From NCBI RefSeq assembly GCF_002843355.2, contig NZ_PJAI02000016.1, positions 1 to 64,000 of the forward strand: a DNA stretch of 64,000 bases. Reading direction: 5' to 3'. Made by a program: the position numbers and the translations under genes. Below are positions 48,976 through 58,809 of this stretch, piece by piece. Numbering within the stretch: the first letter of the stretch is position 1; each line of letters opens with the position of its first letter. The notes below the pieces were generated by a model. That model saw only the letters and a list, made by a program, of their open reading frames with translations. It ran no database searches and was not told the DNA's origin. Source of the stretch: Colwellia echini (GTDB taxonomy: Bacteria > Pseudomonadota > Gammaproteobacteria > Enterobacterales > Alteromonadaceae).

Positions 48976-51243
48976 ATGATGGAATCAGTCATAGCACGTA
49001 TCACGCGTGGTCAGTTCTGGGACTTTCATGGTGGCATTCACCCGCCTGAACAAAAAACATTAACCTCAACAAAGCCCATAAAACAGCTTACGTTACCTAA
49101 ACAGTTAATTATTCCTCTACAGCAACATATTGGCCTTGAAGGCGATGTGTTGGTAAGCATTGGAGAGCATGTATTAAAAGGCCAACCATTAACAGGCAGT
49201 ACTAACCCAATGGAGGTGCCAATTCATGCACCAACTAGTGGTACTATTACTGCAATAAAAATGTCGGTTATTGCACACCCTTCAGGCTTAGAGCAATTAT
49301 GTATATTTCTTGATGTTGATGGTTTAGATACTTGGCGTAAACGCATTGTTTGTCCTGATTTATCTTTGTTATCAAACCACGAAATCATTGAAAAAATAGC
49401 TGATTCAGGTATTGCTGGCATGGGTGGTGCTGGTTTTCCAACGCATATAAAAGCCAACAGTAAGCCTGATATTAACTTTCTAATAATCAATGGCGCTGAG
49501 TGTGAACCGTATATTACTTCTGATGACTTATTAATGATGGAGCAAAGTATTGCCATTGTTGATGGCATAGAAATACTTGATAGATTATTATCCCCTGCCT
49601 TTATTTTAATTGGCATAGAAGATAATAAGCCTAAAGCGATCAAAGCATTACAACAAGCTACTAAAGATAATGAAAAGATAAAAGTTTGTGTTGTACCAAC
49701 AAAATACCCTATTGGTGGCGAAAAACAGTTAATTCACACCTTAACGGGCCAAGAGGTCCCTGCTGGTCAATTACCTATTCATAGTGGTATTGTCATGCAA
49801 AATGTGGCGACTTGTTTTGCTATTAATGAAGCAGTCAGACATGACACGCCGCTTATTCGCCGTGTTGTTACTGTTACTGGTCAAGCCTTGAATAAACCAC
49901 AAAACGTTTGGGCATTAATTGGCACGCCAATTAACTTCTTACTTGAACAATGTGAAGTTGAAGCCATTGAAAATGTTAAACAACCGGTCATTATGGGCGG
50001 CCCAATGATGGGCTTTAGTATTGCAAGTGACATTGTGCCAATTATTAAAACTAGTAACTGTATTTTAGTACCTAGTAAAAAAGAAATGCCAAGCGCATTT
50101 GAAAAAGAAAGCCAAGAGGTAGAATGTATTCGTTGCGGCCAATGTAGTGATGTGTGTCCAAGTAACTTATTACCACAAGAGTTGCAATGGAGCGCAAAAG
50201 CAAAAGATCACCCTCAATTACAGAAACTCAATTTAAGTGACTGTATTGAATGCGGTGCTTGTGCTTACGTATGCCCAAGTCAAATTCCACTCGTACATTA
50301 CTATCGAATTGCTAAAGCAGAAATCAGAGAGCAGCATCAACTCGATTTAAAAGCAGAAAAAGCCAAAGTTCGTTTTGAAGCGCGAAAAATGCGTTTAGAA
50401 AAAGAAAAAATAGCTCGCCAAGAAAAAAACAAAAAAGCCGCGGCAGCACGCAAAGCGGCCATGAATAAAGCTACACCAGAAGCAACGGGCGCTAAATCAG
50501 CTGTTGCTGCCGCGTTAGCGAGAGTAAAAGCTAAAAAAGCCGCCCAAGAAAATCCTGAAGTAACAAAACCAGTGGATTCAGCTGAAGTGTCAACAGTTGA
50601 AGTTTCGGCTACTGAAATAGTAAACGATCAAAAATCACAAGTGGCCGCTGCAATTGCTCGAGCTAAAGCAAAAAAGAAACTGAAAGAAGCTAGTGCTCAG
50701 CAATCTGAAGCTAGTACAACAAATACTGAACCTAATAAAATTAGTGAAAATAACGCAGAAACTGAGCAGCCAACAGATCAAAAATCAAAAGTGGCCGCCG
50801 CAATAGCCAGGGCTAAAGCAAAAAAGAAATTGAAAGAAGCTAGCGCACAACAAGCAGAGACAAAGAATACAGAGACTGAAATTACCACGGTAACTGAAAA
50901 CACTATCGGTAAAGAAACTATCCCTGAAAAAAGTATCTCTGAAAAAAAACATACTGGCAAAACGGACCTTGCTAAAGCCGGAAAACATAATAGCGACACC
51001 AATATCGATACTGATACCGACACTAATACCAGTGACATTAGTGACATAAGCAACGCTAACATTACTAATACTAACGATATAGCAAGTGAATTGGTGCATG
51101 CGGCTATACCCGCTGCTATAGATAAAAAGGCTAAAATGGCCGCAGCTATCGCTAAAGCAAAAGCGAAGAAAAAATTAAAAGATGCGGCAACAAAAGAATC
51201 AGCTGCGATTTTACTCAATGAAGATAAAAAAGACAGCAATTAA
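48976..51243 (+). CDS. rsxC: Rnf/Rsx complex subunit C with an expanded repeat tail
   Basis: This peripheral flavoprotein subunit, the NADH-binding part, has 755 residues. The core (1-450) has GMGGAGFPTHIK, the FMN/NADH region with GGEKQLIHTLTGQEVPAG, and 4Fe-4S motifs CIRCGQCSDVCP (about 384) and CIECGACAYVCP (about 423). The tail from about 480 is rich in Ala, Lys and Glu. It contains three close copies of a VAAAIARAKAKKKLKEAS unit plus a diverged one, separated by acidic spacers. Similar tails occur in enteric RsxC, with variable repeat number. Confidence 0.95.
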   Translation: MMESVIARITRGQFWDFHGGIHPPEQKTLTSTKPIKQLTLPKQLIIPLQQHIGLEGDVLVSIGEHVLKGQPLTGSTNPMEVPIHAPTSGTITAIKMSVIAHPSGLEQLCIFLDVDGLDTWRKRIVCPDLSLLSNHEIIEKIADSGIAGMGGAGFPTHIKANSKPDINFLIINGAECEPYITSDDLLMMEQSIAIVDGIEILDRLLSPAFILIGIEDNKPKAIKALQQATKDNEKIKVCVVPTKYPIGGEKQLIHTLTGQEVPAGQLPIHSGIVMQNVATCFAINEAVRHDTPLIRRVVTVTGQALNKPQNVWALIGTPINFLLEQCEVEAIENVKQPVIMGGPMMGFSIASDIVPIIKTSNCILVPSKKEMPSAFEKESQEVECIRCGQCSDVCPSNLLPQELQWSAKAKDHPQLQKLNLSDCIECGACAYVCPSQIPLVHYYRIAKAEIREQHQLDLKAEKAKVRFEARKMRLEKEKIARQEKNKKAAAARKAAMNKATPEATGAKSAVAAALARVKAKKAAQENPEVTKPVDSAEVSTVEVSATEIVNDQKSQVAAAIARAKAKKKLKEASAQQSEASTTNTEPNKISENNAETEQPTDQKSKVAAAIARAKAKKKLKEASAQQAETKNTETEITTVTENTIGKETIPEKSISEKKHTGKTDLAKAGKHNSDTNIDTDTDTNTSDISDISNANITNTNDIASELVHAAIPAAIDKKAKMAAAIAKAKAKKKLKDAATKESAAILLNEDKKDSN

Positions 51244-51313
51244 TTATGAAGCCGACAATACTAGATTTAAACAATCATCACCCGCGAAATAAACCAACGA
51301 GTCGATATAAATA

Positions 51314-52375
51314 ATGGCATTTTGGATAGCAAGTTCACCACATAATCATAACCATACCAAAACCCCAAATTTAATGCGTTTGGTTATTTTAGCTACAATA
51401 CCAGGTGTTTTTGCTCAATGGTATTTCTTTGGTTGGGGTAACTTAATTCATATTGGTTTAGCAATGATTACCGCTCTGCTTAGTGAATTTATCGTCCTAT
51501 CGCTACGTAAAAAACCAATCGCCCACCATTTATTAGATGGTAGTGGTCTATTAACCGCACTTTTAATTGGTATCTGTTTACCGGCATTAACGCCTTGGTG
51601 GATATCAGTTATTGGTACCCTATTTGCGATTGTTATTGTTAAACAACTTTATGGTGGTTTAGGACATAATCCATTTAACCCTGCAATGGCGGGTTATGTC
51701 ATGCTCCTAGTGTCTTTCCCTATACAAATGACACTTTGGCAACCTCCCTTAAGTTTATTAACGGTTGATTTAAATTTTGCCAATACCTTAACCACGATTT
51801 TAACCGGTTTTACCGTTGAAGGTTATTCAGTTGAACAAGTACGTACCAGTATCGATGGTATTACCATGGCAACCCCCCTTGATACTTTAAAAACAAATTT
51901 AGGTTTAGGTTTTACTGTACTTGAAACTATTACTAGCCCGGTATTTGGCGAGAACTTCTCGTTAGGTTGGGAATGGGTAAATGCGGGATTTTTACTTGGT
52001 GGTTTATTTCTACTCACCAAAAAAGCCATTGCTTGGCAAACACCAGTAAGCTTTTTATTAAGTATCTTTGTTTGTTCATTTATCGGTTATAGCATCAATC
52101 CTGATGCAAACCCTTCTACTATGTTTCATTGGTTTTCTGGTGCTACTATGCTTGGTGCCTTTTTTATCTTAACCGATCCGGTAACGGGTGCTACGAGTAA
52201 TAAAGGTAGGCTTATTGTCGGTGCTCTTGCGGGCTTATTAGTGTATTTAATTCGCACCCTTGGAGGTTATCCTGATGGGGTAGCTTTTGCTGTTTTACTT
52301 TGTAATATGTCAGCACCATTAATTGATCAATACACACGCCCTCGCACTTATGGCCATGCTAAGGGAGAAAAATAA
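51314..52375 (+). CDS. rsxD: Rnf/Rsx complex subunit D
   Basis: This 353-residue membrane subunit has about nine helices. It opens with SSPHNHNHTKTPNLMRLVI and carries the GGLGHNPFNPAMAGYVML motif. The segment DGITMATPLDTLK contains the Thr expected to carry covalent FMN. A 70-bp gap separates it from rsxC. Its stop overlaps the rsxG start by one base. Confidence 0.95.
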   Translation: MAFWIASSPHNHNHTKTPNLMRLVILATIPGVFAQWYFFGWGNLIHIGLAMITALLSEFIVLSLRKKPIAHHLLDGSGLLTALLIGICLPALTPWWISVIGTLFAIVIVKQLYGGLGHNPFNPAMAGYVMLLVSFPIQMTLWQPPLSLLTVDLNFANTLTTILTGFTVEGYSVEQVRTSIDGITMATPLDTLKTNLGLGFTVLETITSPVFGENFSLGWEWVNAGFLLGGLFLLTKKAIAWQTPVSFLLSIFVCSFIGYSINPDANPSTMFHWFSGATMLGAFFILTDPVTGATSNKGRLIVGALAGLLVYLIRTLGGYPDGVAFAVLLCNMSAPLIDQYTRPRTYGHAKGEK

Positions 52376-53067
52376 TGTCTGATAAAGAAAGTAAAACTAA
52401 CTCACCATTAACTTTAGCTATAACACAAAATACAAAAATTTTAGCCTTATTCGCTATTGCCTGTACGTTAACGGTAAGTGCCGTAAGCGAACTCACCAAA
52501 GATCGGATTAAAGTACAAGAGCAACAACAGCTATTAAATACTTTACATTCAATTATTGATCCCAGTCGTTATGATAACGACATAGCCAACGATTGTATTT
52601 TAATGAACTCTCCAGAATTAGGCACAGATAAAATCAACACGGCTTATATCGCTCGAAAAGCAGGACAAGTGGTCGCCGTAGCAATTACAAGTACTGCGGC
52701 ACAAGGTTATAATGGCAATATTGACTTCATCATGGCCATTAATAATGATGGCAGTGTTAATGGTGTTCGCGTACTAAAGCATCAAGAAACTCCTGGTTTA
52801 GGTGACAAAATAGAATTAAGAAAAAGTGATTGGATCAACAGTTTTACTGGTAAACGTATACAATCTGAAGACGATAGTAGATGGGCGGTCACAAAAGACA
52901 ACGGTATATTTGATCAGTTCACTGGAGCAACTATTACCCCCCGCGCTGTGGTCAAAGGTGTAAAAAACACTTTACTTTATTTTAACGAAAACAAAGTGAA
53001 TTTATTAAACTCCCCTAATGCCTGCGCTAAAGACATCGCAATAAATGAGGCTGCTAATGAGCAATAA
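52375..53067 (+). CDS. rsxG: Rnf/Rsx complex subunit G
   Basis: This 230-residue subunit has one N-terminal membrane helix and a periplasmic FMN-binding domain. The flavinylation motif reads [11 protein letters not shown], where the second Thr carries [17 protein letters not shown] is the conserved family block. It overlaps rsxD by one base and rsxE by about 11 bases, so translation is coupled across the three. Confidence 0.95.
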   Translation: MSDKESKTNSPLTLAITQNTKILALFAIACTLTVSAVSELTKDRIKVQEQQQLLNTLHSIIDPSRYDNDIANDCILMNSPELGTDKINTAYIARKAGQVVAVAITSTAAQGYNGNIDFIMAINNDGSVNGVRVLKHQETPGLGDKIELRKSDWINSFTGKRIQSEDDSRWAVTKDNGIFDQFTGATITPRAVVKGVKNTLLYFNENKVNLLNSPNACAKDIAINEAANEQ

Positions 53068-53875
53068 TATAGCCCCACAAAGCACTAACTCAGACATAAA
53101 CACTGAGCAAGTAAACGACACAATTGCAGCTGATGCAGCTCAAGAAGCAGCACGTAAAGCAGAGTTGAAATTAGCAGCCAAAGCTGAATACAAAGAACTC
53201 GCTATTCAAGGCTTATGGAAAAACAATCCTGGTTTAGTACAACTACTTGGCTTATGTCCACTATTGGCTGTAACATCAACCGTGACCAACGCATTAGGTT
53301 TAGGCTTGGCGACCTTGCTTGTATTGATTTGTTCAAACATTACCGTATCAGCGATCCGCCACTGGGTTCCAAAAGATATTAGAATACCTATTTTTGTATT
53401 AATCATTGCCGCTTTTGTTACTTGTGTACAATTACTGATGAATGCGTTTACTTACGGAATTTACCAATCATTAGGTATTTTTCTGCCGCTAATTGTGACC
53501 AACTGCGCCATTATCGGTAGAGCTGAAGCCTATGCATCTAAAAACCCCGTTAAACAAGCTGCATTCGATGGCCTTATGATGGGGCTAGGTTTCGCATTGA
53601 TCTTAATTTTATTGGGTGTTATACGTGAAATATTAGGTCAAGGTACCTTATTTGACGGTGCTGAGTTACTGTTAGGTGACTGGGCAAGCGGTTTAAAAAT
53701 ACAAGTAATGCAACTTGATACACAGTTTTTATTGGCTATTTTACCCCCGGGTGCCTTTATCGCTATGGGTATCTTAATTGCACTTAAAAACGCTATAGAC
53801 AGTCATATAAAAGCTAAACAAGCGGTAAAAGGTGAAAAAGTTATTGAACGAGTACGTGTTAACTTCGACTCTTAG
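53057..53875 (+). CDS. rsxE: Rnf/Rsx complex subunit E with an N-terminal extension
   Basis: This membrane subunit is paralogous to RsxA, with [21 protein letters not shown] and [19 protein letters not shown] 53057 is chosen over 53045 because GAGG lies at 53048-53051. The protein has 272 residues, about 40 more than E. coli RsxE (231). The excess is mostly a polar, Ala/Lys/Glu-rich N-terminal stretch of about 50 residues before the family start. Confidence 0.93.
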   Translation: MSNNIAPQSTNSDINTEQVNDTIAADAAQEAARKAELKLAAKAEYKELAIQGLWKNNPGLVQLLGLCPLLAVTSTVTNALGLGLATLLVLICSNITVSAIRHWVPKDIRIPIFVLIIAAFVTCVQLLMNAFTYGIYQSLGIFLPLIVTNCAIIGRAEAYASKNPVKQAAFDGLMMGLGFALILILLGVIREILGQGTLFDGAELLLGDWASGLKIQVMQLDTQFLLAILPPGAFIAMGILIALKNAIDSHIKAKQAVKGEKVIERVRVNFDS

Positions 53876-53926
53876 TTAATTTTAACCTTAACTGTAGTCG
53901 CTTATAACCATGCTTTACTTTTCCAA

Positions 53927-53964
53927 TAACGAATAAAAAATAACGAATAAAAAATAACGAATAA
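53927..53964. repeat. 14-bp tandem repeat, about 2.7 copies
   Basis: TAACGAATAAAAAA occurs twice in a row (53927-53940, 53941-53954), followed by TAACGAATAA. It lies in the rsxE-nth gap, within 20 bp of the nth start, and copy number may affect spacing of the nth ribosome binding site. Confidence 0.9.
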
Positions 53965-53980
53965 CAGCACAGAGTAGATA

Positions 53981-54643
53981 ATGAATAAAAACAAACGCAT
54001 AGAAATTTTAACACGACTTCGTGACAATGATCCTGAACCAACCACAGAGTTAAATTTTTCTACGCCGTTTGAATTACTCATTGCTGTACTTTTGTCAGCG
54101 CAAGCAACCGATGTTGGGGTTAATAAAGCTACCGATAAACTTTACCCTATAGCGAATACGCCCCAGGCTATATTAGATCTTGGTCTTGATGGCTTAAAAA
54201 GCTATATCAAAACCATTGGTTTATTTAATACCAAAGCGGTAAACACCCTTAAAACCTGTCAAATGTTAGTTGATTTACACGGCGGAGAAGTACCTGAAAA
54301 CAGAGCTGCTTTAGAAGCTTTACCAGGCGTTGGTCGTAAAACTGCCAATGTTGTGCTAAATACCGCTTTTGGTTGGTTAAAAGATAATGAAGGTAAATAC
54401 TTTTTAGCGGTTGATACTCATATTTATAGACTTGCCAACAGAACTAAATATGCGCCAGGTAAAACGGTTGAACAAGTTGAAGCTAATATCATCAAGCTTA
54501 CCCCTAACAAAACCGAGTTTATGTTTAACTTACATCACTGGTTTATATTGCATGGTAGATATACCTGTACCGCCAAAAAACCTAAATGTGGCTCGTGTAT
54601 TATTGAAGATCTTTGTGAGTTTAAAGAAAAGTCTGAAAACTAA
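53981..54643 (+). CDS. nth: endonuclease III
   Basis: This DNA glycosylase/AP lyase removes oxidised pyrimidines. It has 220 residues with a helix-hairpin-helix LPGVGRKTANVVLN (catalytic Lys) and the catalytic Asp in AVDTHIYRL. The C-terminal 4Fe-4S loop has four Cys in C-x6-C-x2-C-x5-C spacing (CTAKKPKCGSCIIEDLC). It is the usual last gene of rsx operons in gammaproteobacteria. Confidence 0.96.
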   Translation: MNKNKRIEILTRLRDNDPEPTTELNFSTPFELLIAVLLSAQATDVGVNKATDKLYPIANTPQAILDLGLDGLKSYIKTIGLFNTKAVNTLKTCQMLVDLHGGEVPENRAALEALPGVGRKTANVVLNTAFGWLKDNEGKYFLAVDTHIYRLANRTKYAPGKTVEQVEANIIKLTPNKTEFMFNLHHWFILHGRYTCTAKKPKCGSCIIEDLCEFKEKSEN

Positions 54644-54864
54644 TAAACCTGTAAGTACATGAAAAATTTGCGCGTCAATAGCGAGTCTATTGATATTAAA
54701 TTTGATACGGTAATAAGGAAAAACAGCGGTTAGAATGCAAGTTATTACCCAAGCTCAGATTAATAAACCTTCTTCGCTTAAAACACATCACGAAAGCCAT
54801 GTATTATATGTTATTTTATTCAATTTATTTTTTAACTTATCAATCCTAACTATAAGAGAACCTT

Positions 54865-55284
54865 ATGAAGTTTTTACATTCCATGGTACGTGTACGTGAT
54901 TTAGACCAGTCACTTGATTTCTATGTTAGTAAACTTGGTTTAATTGAAACTAAACGTATCGAAGTGCCTGCAGGTGAGTTCACACTTATTTATCTAGCGA
55001 CAGAAATAGGTGCGCCAGAAGTTGAGCTTACATACAACTGGGGCTCTACCGAAAATTATGATACGGGTCGAAGTTTCGGCCATCTAGCTTTTGAAGTTGA
55101 TGATATTTATCAAACTTGCCAAAATCTTCAAGACAATGGTGTTACTATTAACCGCCCTCCTCGCTGTGGAAATATGGCTTTCATTAAATCACCTGATGGC
55201 ATATCAATTGAGTTATTACAAAAAGGTAAACCATTAGCACCACAAGAGCCATGGTTGAGTATGGAAAATATTGGCACTTGGTAA
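54865..55284 (+). CDS. gloA: lactoylglutathione lyase (glyoxalase I)
   Basis: This metalloenzyme turns the methylglyoxal-glutathione hemithioacetal into S-lactoylglutathione. The 139-residue VOC-fold protein has the four metal ligands in place: H5 (LHSMVRV), E in PEVELTYNWG, H in FGHLAFEV and E in ISIELLQK. Length and order match the Ni-dependent bacterial type. It is monocistronic, with a hairpin downstream. Confidence 0.92.
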   Translation: MKFLHSMVRVRDLDQSLDFYVSKLGLIETKRIEVPAGEFTLIYLATEIGAPEVELTYNWGSTENYDTGRSFGHLAFEVDDIYQTCQNLQDNGVTINRPPRCGNMAFIKSPDGISIELLQKGKPLAPQEPWLSMENIGTW

Positions 55285-55362
55285 CGTTAGTACTTGGCCT
55301 TCTTATTTAGCATCGCAACATAAATCGCTAAAAAGCATTTAACTTAACCACTAAATAAAAAT

Positions 55363-55402
55363 AAAAGGCTCTGAATATCATTATTGATGATCATAGCCTT
55401 TT
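55363..55402 (+). terminator. probable terminator after gloA
   Basis: AAAAGGCT/AGCCTTTT arms enclose a secondary ATCAT/ATGAT stem. It sits about 80 bp after the gloA stop, but the T tract is short. Confidence 0.5.
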
Positions 55403-55458
55403 GGTATGTGGGCTTCATACTGTTATGATAAGCCTTTATTTTCTAATCCAGAAACATC

Positions 55459-55992
55459 ATGGCCCTAAAAGCAACTATATACAAAGCCAATATCGAACTT
55501 GCCGATATGGATCGCAATTATTATCAAAGCTTGCAACTAACCGTTGCTCAACACCCATCAGAAACACCACAACGATTAATGGTGCGTATACTCGCTTATA
55601 TTCTTAACGCGCATGAAGACTTACAATTTGGTAAAGGTTTGAGTGATGAAAATGAAGCCACTATCTGGCAAGTTAACTATAGCGATGAAATTGAATTATG
55701 GATTGAACTTGGTCAATTAGATGAGAAACGCTTAAAGAAAGCTTCTAATCAAGCTAAAAACGTCAAGTTATATTGTTACGGCAGCAGTGTTAATACCTGG
55801 TGGTCACAAACAGAGCAAAGTTTGAAAAAATTTGATAAATTAACTGTAGAGCAGTTTGAGCAATCTACCTGTGACGCTTTAGTAAATTTACTCAGCCGCA
55901 ATATGGATTTTCAATGTAGCATTCAAGATGGCCAATTGTGGTTAACATCAGGCGATGAAACCTTATTGGTGGAAACACTGAAACTCAAATAA
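55459..55992 (+). CDS. yaeQ: YaeQ family protein
   Basis: This 177-residue protein matches YaeQ throughout: MALKATIYKANIELADMDRN, QRLMVRILAYILNA, IELGQLDEKRLKKA and the C-terminal half ending TLLVETLKLK. YaeQ has a PD-(D/E)XK-like nuclease fold, but its substrate is unknown; early reports of an RfaH-like role are doubtful. No operon partner is obvious; the M28 peptidase starts about 55 bp downstream. Confidence 0.9.
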   Translation: MALKATIYKANIELADMDRNYYQSLQLTVAQHPSETPQRLMVRILAYILNAHEDLQFGKGLSDENEATIWQVNYSDEIELWIELGQLDEKRLKKASNQAKNVKLYCYGSSVNTWWSQTEQSLKKFDKLTVEQFEQSTCDALVNLLSRNMDFQCSIQDGQLWLTSGDETLLVETLKLK

Positions 55993-56048
55993 ACTGTGTT
56001 TAACAATATTAGCTAATACATTAAAATATCGCTTATTAAAGGCTACTT

Positions 56049-57518
56049 ATGACTAATCAACAATTCAAACCACTAAATGTTGTAACACAGCTAACGCTAT
56101 TTACCGTTACCAGTGTAGTACTCACTAGTTGTACTCATTTGGGCTATGATCAGAGTCAGGTAAATCACACGCCATCCCCAACACTTGATAACACCATCAC
56201 GCTATCGCAAGTTAGTAATGATGTCGCTTATTTATCGAGTGATGCGATGCAAGGTAGAGATAATTTTTCTTCCGAAATTCACATTGCTGCCGACTATATC
56301 GCTCAGCGTTTTAGTGAAGTGGGGTTAACACCTGCCCCAAGCGCACCCAATTTTAAGCAAAATTACACTGTACAACAGATTAAACCTAGCAGCATTGAAG
56401 TAAAAATTAATGGACAAATTATTAAGCAAAATTCATTAGCTATGGCAACTACAGTTGCAAAGGTTAACTGGGATACCAATTCACTAGCCATTAACTCAAT
56501 ACCAAATACTGCTACGGTAAGTGCCTCAGCAGTTAACCTTGAGATAATTGGTGAAAACGTCAATATGCGTAAAGCTTTGAGTGAATTAAACCACCAAGGT
56601 GGCCAACATTTAGTATTGCTTCATCCCAAACATGAAAAGAGCTTCAAGCGCTACCAAAGTTACTTTGCCAACGGTCTAACTTCACTCGTTACTAAGTCAG
56701 CAGTTAAACATAATGGCGTTATTATTATTGCTTTAACTGATATCAGTAAAGTAAAGCAATTAACCGTAAACGCTAAGGCGACTGTTAAAAACACCCAGTT
56801 AAGTAATGTTGTGGGTATCTTACCAGGTAAAAGTAAAGCAAATGAGATCGTGCTTTATTCAGCACATTATGATCATTTAGGTGTTAAAGAAAGTACTCCC
56901 CCTGTTGGCGCTAAGCAAGTAACTGGTGATATTTTCAATGGTGCAGATGATGATGCATCAGGTGTTTCAGCCATCATTAACTTAGCCAATTATTTTGCTA
57001 AAACAGATAATAATGAAAGAACATTAATGTTTACTGCCTTTAGTGCTGAAGAAATAGGTGGTTTTGGATCGCGTTATTTCTCTGAGCAAATAAATCCTAA
57101 CAAGATCACTGCAATGATAAATATTGAAATGATAGGAAAACCCTCAATGTTTGGTGAAGGTAGTGTTTGGATGACAGGTATGGATCGTTCAAATTTAGGT
57201 GAGCAATTAAACCAAACTTTAGCCGCTGATCATCTAAAAGTTTATGCCGATCCCTACCCTACAGAAAATTTATTTTATCGCTCGGATAATGCCACGTTGG
57301 CGCGTTTAGGTGTGCCAGCGCATAGCTTTAGTAGTACCCAACTAGATAAAGACCCGCATTATCATCAAGCCACTGATGATATTAATAGCTTGAATTTACC
57401 GTCAATGTTAACCGTAATAAAAACACTGGCGTTAGCGACTACACCACTCGCTAAAGGCACAATGACCCCGTTACGTATAGATGCCACCAAGGTTGATAAT
57501 AAGGGCTTAATTTACTAG
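56049..57518 (+). CDS. M28 family metallopeptidase lipoprotein
   Basis: This 489-residue exported aminopeptidase-like enzyme has a lipoprotein signal with the lipobox LTSC (Cys near 29). An N-terminal helix and an inserted PA-like region (about 110-240) precede the M28 catalytic domain. Zinc and catalytic residues appear in YSAHYDHLG, GADDDASGVSA, FSAEEIGGFGSRYF (Glu-Glu) and DPHYHQATDD. It is probably an outer-membrane or periplasmic aminopeptidase for peptide scavenging; specificity is unknown. Confidence 0.85.
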   Translation: MTNQQFKPLNVVTQLTLFTVTSVVLTSCTHLGYDQSQVNHTPSPTLDNTITLSQVSNDVAYLSSDAMQGRDNFSSEIHIAADYIAQRFSEVGLTPAPSAPNFKQNYTVQQIKPSSIEVKINGQIIKQNSLAMATTVAKVNWDTNSLAINSIPNTATVSASAVNLEIIGENVNMRKALSELNHQGGQHLVLLHPKHEKSFKRYQSYFANGLTSLVTKSAVKHNGVIIIALTDISKVKQLTVNAKATVKNTQLSNVVGILPGKSKANEIVLYSAHYDHLGVKESTPPVGAKQVTGDIFNGADDDASGVSAIINLANYFAKTDNNERTLMFTAFSAEEIGGFGSRYFSEQINPNKITAMINIEMIGKPSMFGEGSVWMTGMDRSNLGEQLNQTLAADHLKVYADPYPTENLFYRSDNATLARLGVPAHSFSSTQLDKDPHYHQATDDINSLNLPSMLTVIKTLALATTPLAKGTMTPLRIDATKVDNKGLIY

Positions 57519-57572
57519 TGTTGGGCTAATTGTGTTATTTTTTTGGGGGATTACCGGTTCAGCTTCGGTTAT

Positions 57573-57607
57573 GGTTAATGGTTAATGGTTAATGGTTAAT
57601 GGTTAAT
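57573..57607. repeat. five tandem copies of GGTTAAT
   Basis: Five perfect 7-bp units lie between the M28 gene and the convergent GNAT gene, seven bases past the GNAT stop. Such heptamer runs are prone to slippage; here it is outside both coding regions. Confidence 0.95.
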
Positions 57608-57613
57608 GTCACA

Positions 57614-58081
57614 TTAGGCGGCTATAACCTCTAATGGGCAACGTAATTGAAACTCTAATCTATTTTTCTTTTCAACTTGAAAACCATGGCGTAAATACAA
57701 CCCCCTTGCAGGATTTTTTAATAACACGTTTAAAGTAATAGGTAATCGTAATTGTAAGGCGCGTTTTTTTACTACACTAATCACCTTACTACCAATTCCT
57801 TTTCGCTGATATTTAGGCATTATTTGTAGTTGTCTGATGTGAAGACTTTTGTGGGTGTTATCTAGCGCAACCACACCCATTTTTAATAAGCCAATAGGCT
57901 TACGGTCTACCAAGATGATATGGCTGTCGTAAAAGTGCTCTTTAATGCGCTCTAGGTGCTGTTCATCTGTCATGCGAATGTTCGCCATGAGTAAATGCTG
58001 TGTCATAGTTTTTCTGCGTAGCGATAACAAAAAATCAATATCATCATTTTGTACTTTTCTAAAGCCAACTGTAAACTTCAT
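57614..58081 (-). CDS. GNAT family N-acetyltransferase
   Basis: This 155-residue protein has the acetyl-CoA-binding motif in QIMPKYQRKGIGSKVI (the Q/RxxGxG/A pattern, about 88-103) and the YLRHGFQVEKKNR end typical of GNATs. The start has AGGAAA just upstream. The acceptor substrate cannot be deduced. It is convergent with the M28 gene and divergent from a small membrane protein gene. Confidence 0.8.
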   Translation of the reverse strand: MKFTVGFRKVQNDDIDFLLSLRRKTMTQHLLMANIRMTDEQHLERIKEHFYDSHIILVDRKPIGLLKMGVVALDNTHKSLHIRQLQIMPKYQRKGIGSKVISVVKKRALQLRLPITLNVLLKNPARGLYLRHGFQVEKKNRLEFQLRCPLEVIAA

Positions 58082-58244
58082 CTACGTTTCCTAAAAACAG
58101 TGTTAATTTACCGATTCTACAGATGCATCATCTAATCTATATTAAACGCATTTTATCACTATAAGTTAAACTTGGCTTCGCTAAAAAGAAAGCTTTTATG
58201 ATACGATAAATGATTAATTTAAGAAGAAATAATAAGGAAACAAT

Positions 58245-58703
58245 ATGCTTAATGAAAATATGTTTACGATAGTTAAAGATTTTATTGCAAAGTTATTCAC
58301 TTTCCTCTTTTTAGGTTTAGCTTTGGCTATTTTATTTTCATTATTTAGAACCGTAATAACTGGTATTATTAATGGTATTGATATTATGGAAATATTTTTG
58401 GGTAGTGTTAATACTGGCATTATCGCACTTGCGGTATTTGAGCTAGCTTTGGTTATCCAAAAAGAATATTCAGGCAAAGATAAAGAAAAGAAAGATAATG
58501 CCATTGCTGGTATCAGAAGAACAGTACCTCGCTTCATAGGCACAGTTTGTGTTGCTTTATCACTCGAGGGTCTGATTATGGTAATTAAATATAGTCAGTT
58601 AGATTTAGCAGGTAATTTATATTATCCCGTTGCGATTATATCAAGCACAGCATTACTTTTAGGTGCTTTAGGTTTATTTATCCATTTAACTAAAGATAAC
58701 TAA
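58245..58703 (+). CDS. small four-helix membrane protein, unknown
   Basis: This 152-residue protein has hydrophobic segments at about 14-37, 48-67, 95-112 and 123-146. A charged cytoplasmic loop (QKEYSGKDKEKKDNAIAG, about 72-89) separates the second and third. No family was recognised; the pattern slightly recalls PsiE-like proteins, but that is not a call. AAGGA about ten bases upstream supports ATG 58245. Confidence 0.55.
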   Translation: MLNENMFTIVKDFIAKLFTFLFLGLALAILFSLFRTVITGIINGIDIMEIFLGSVNTGIIALAVFELALVIQKEYSGKDKEKKDNAIAGIRRTVPRFIGTVCVALSLEGLIMVIKYSQLDLAGNLYYPVAIISSTALLLGALGLFIHLTKDN

Positions 58704-58809
58704 AATAATATAACCAAATAGAGATCACAACATTCAAAACAATGTTCCCCACCCCTTTAATCTTATTATATTGCCTCTATTAGGCAGCATATACACATGA
58801 GTACACGTT

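Noticed and set aside
50778-51239. Hydrophobic minus-strand frame opposite the rsxC tail
   Set aside because: It arises from the complement of the Ala/Lys repeats; there is no start signal or family pattern.
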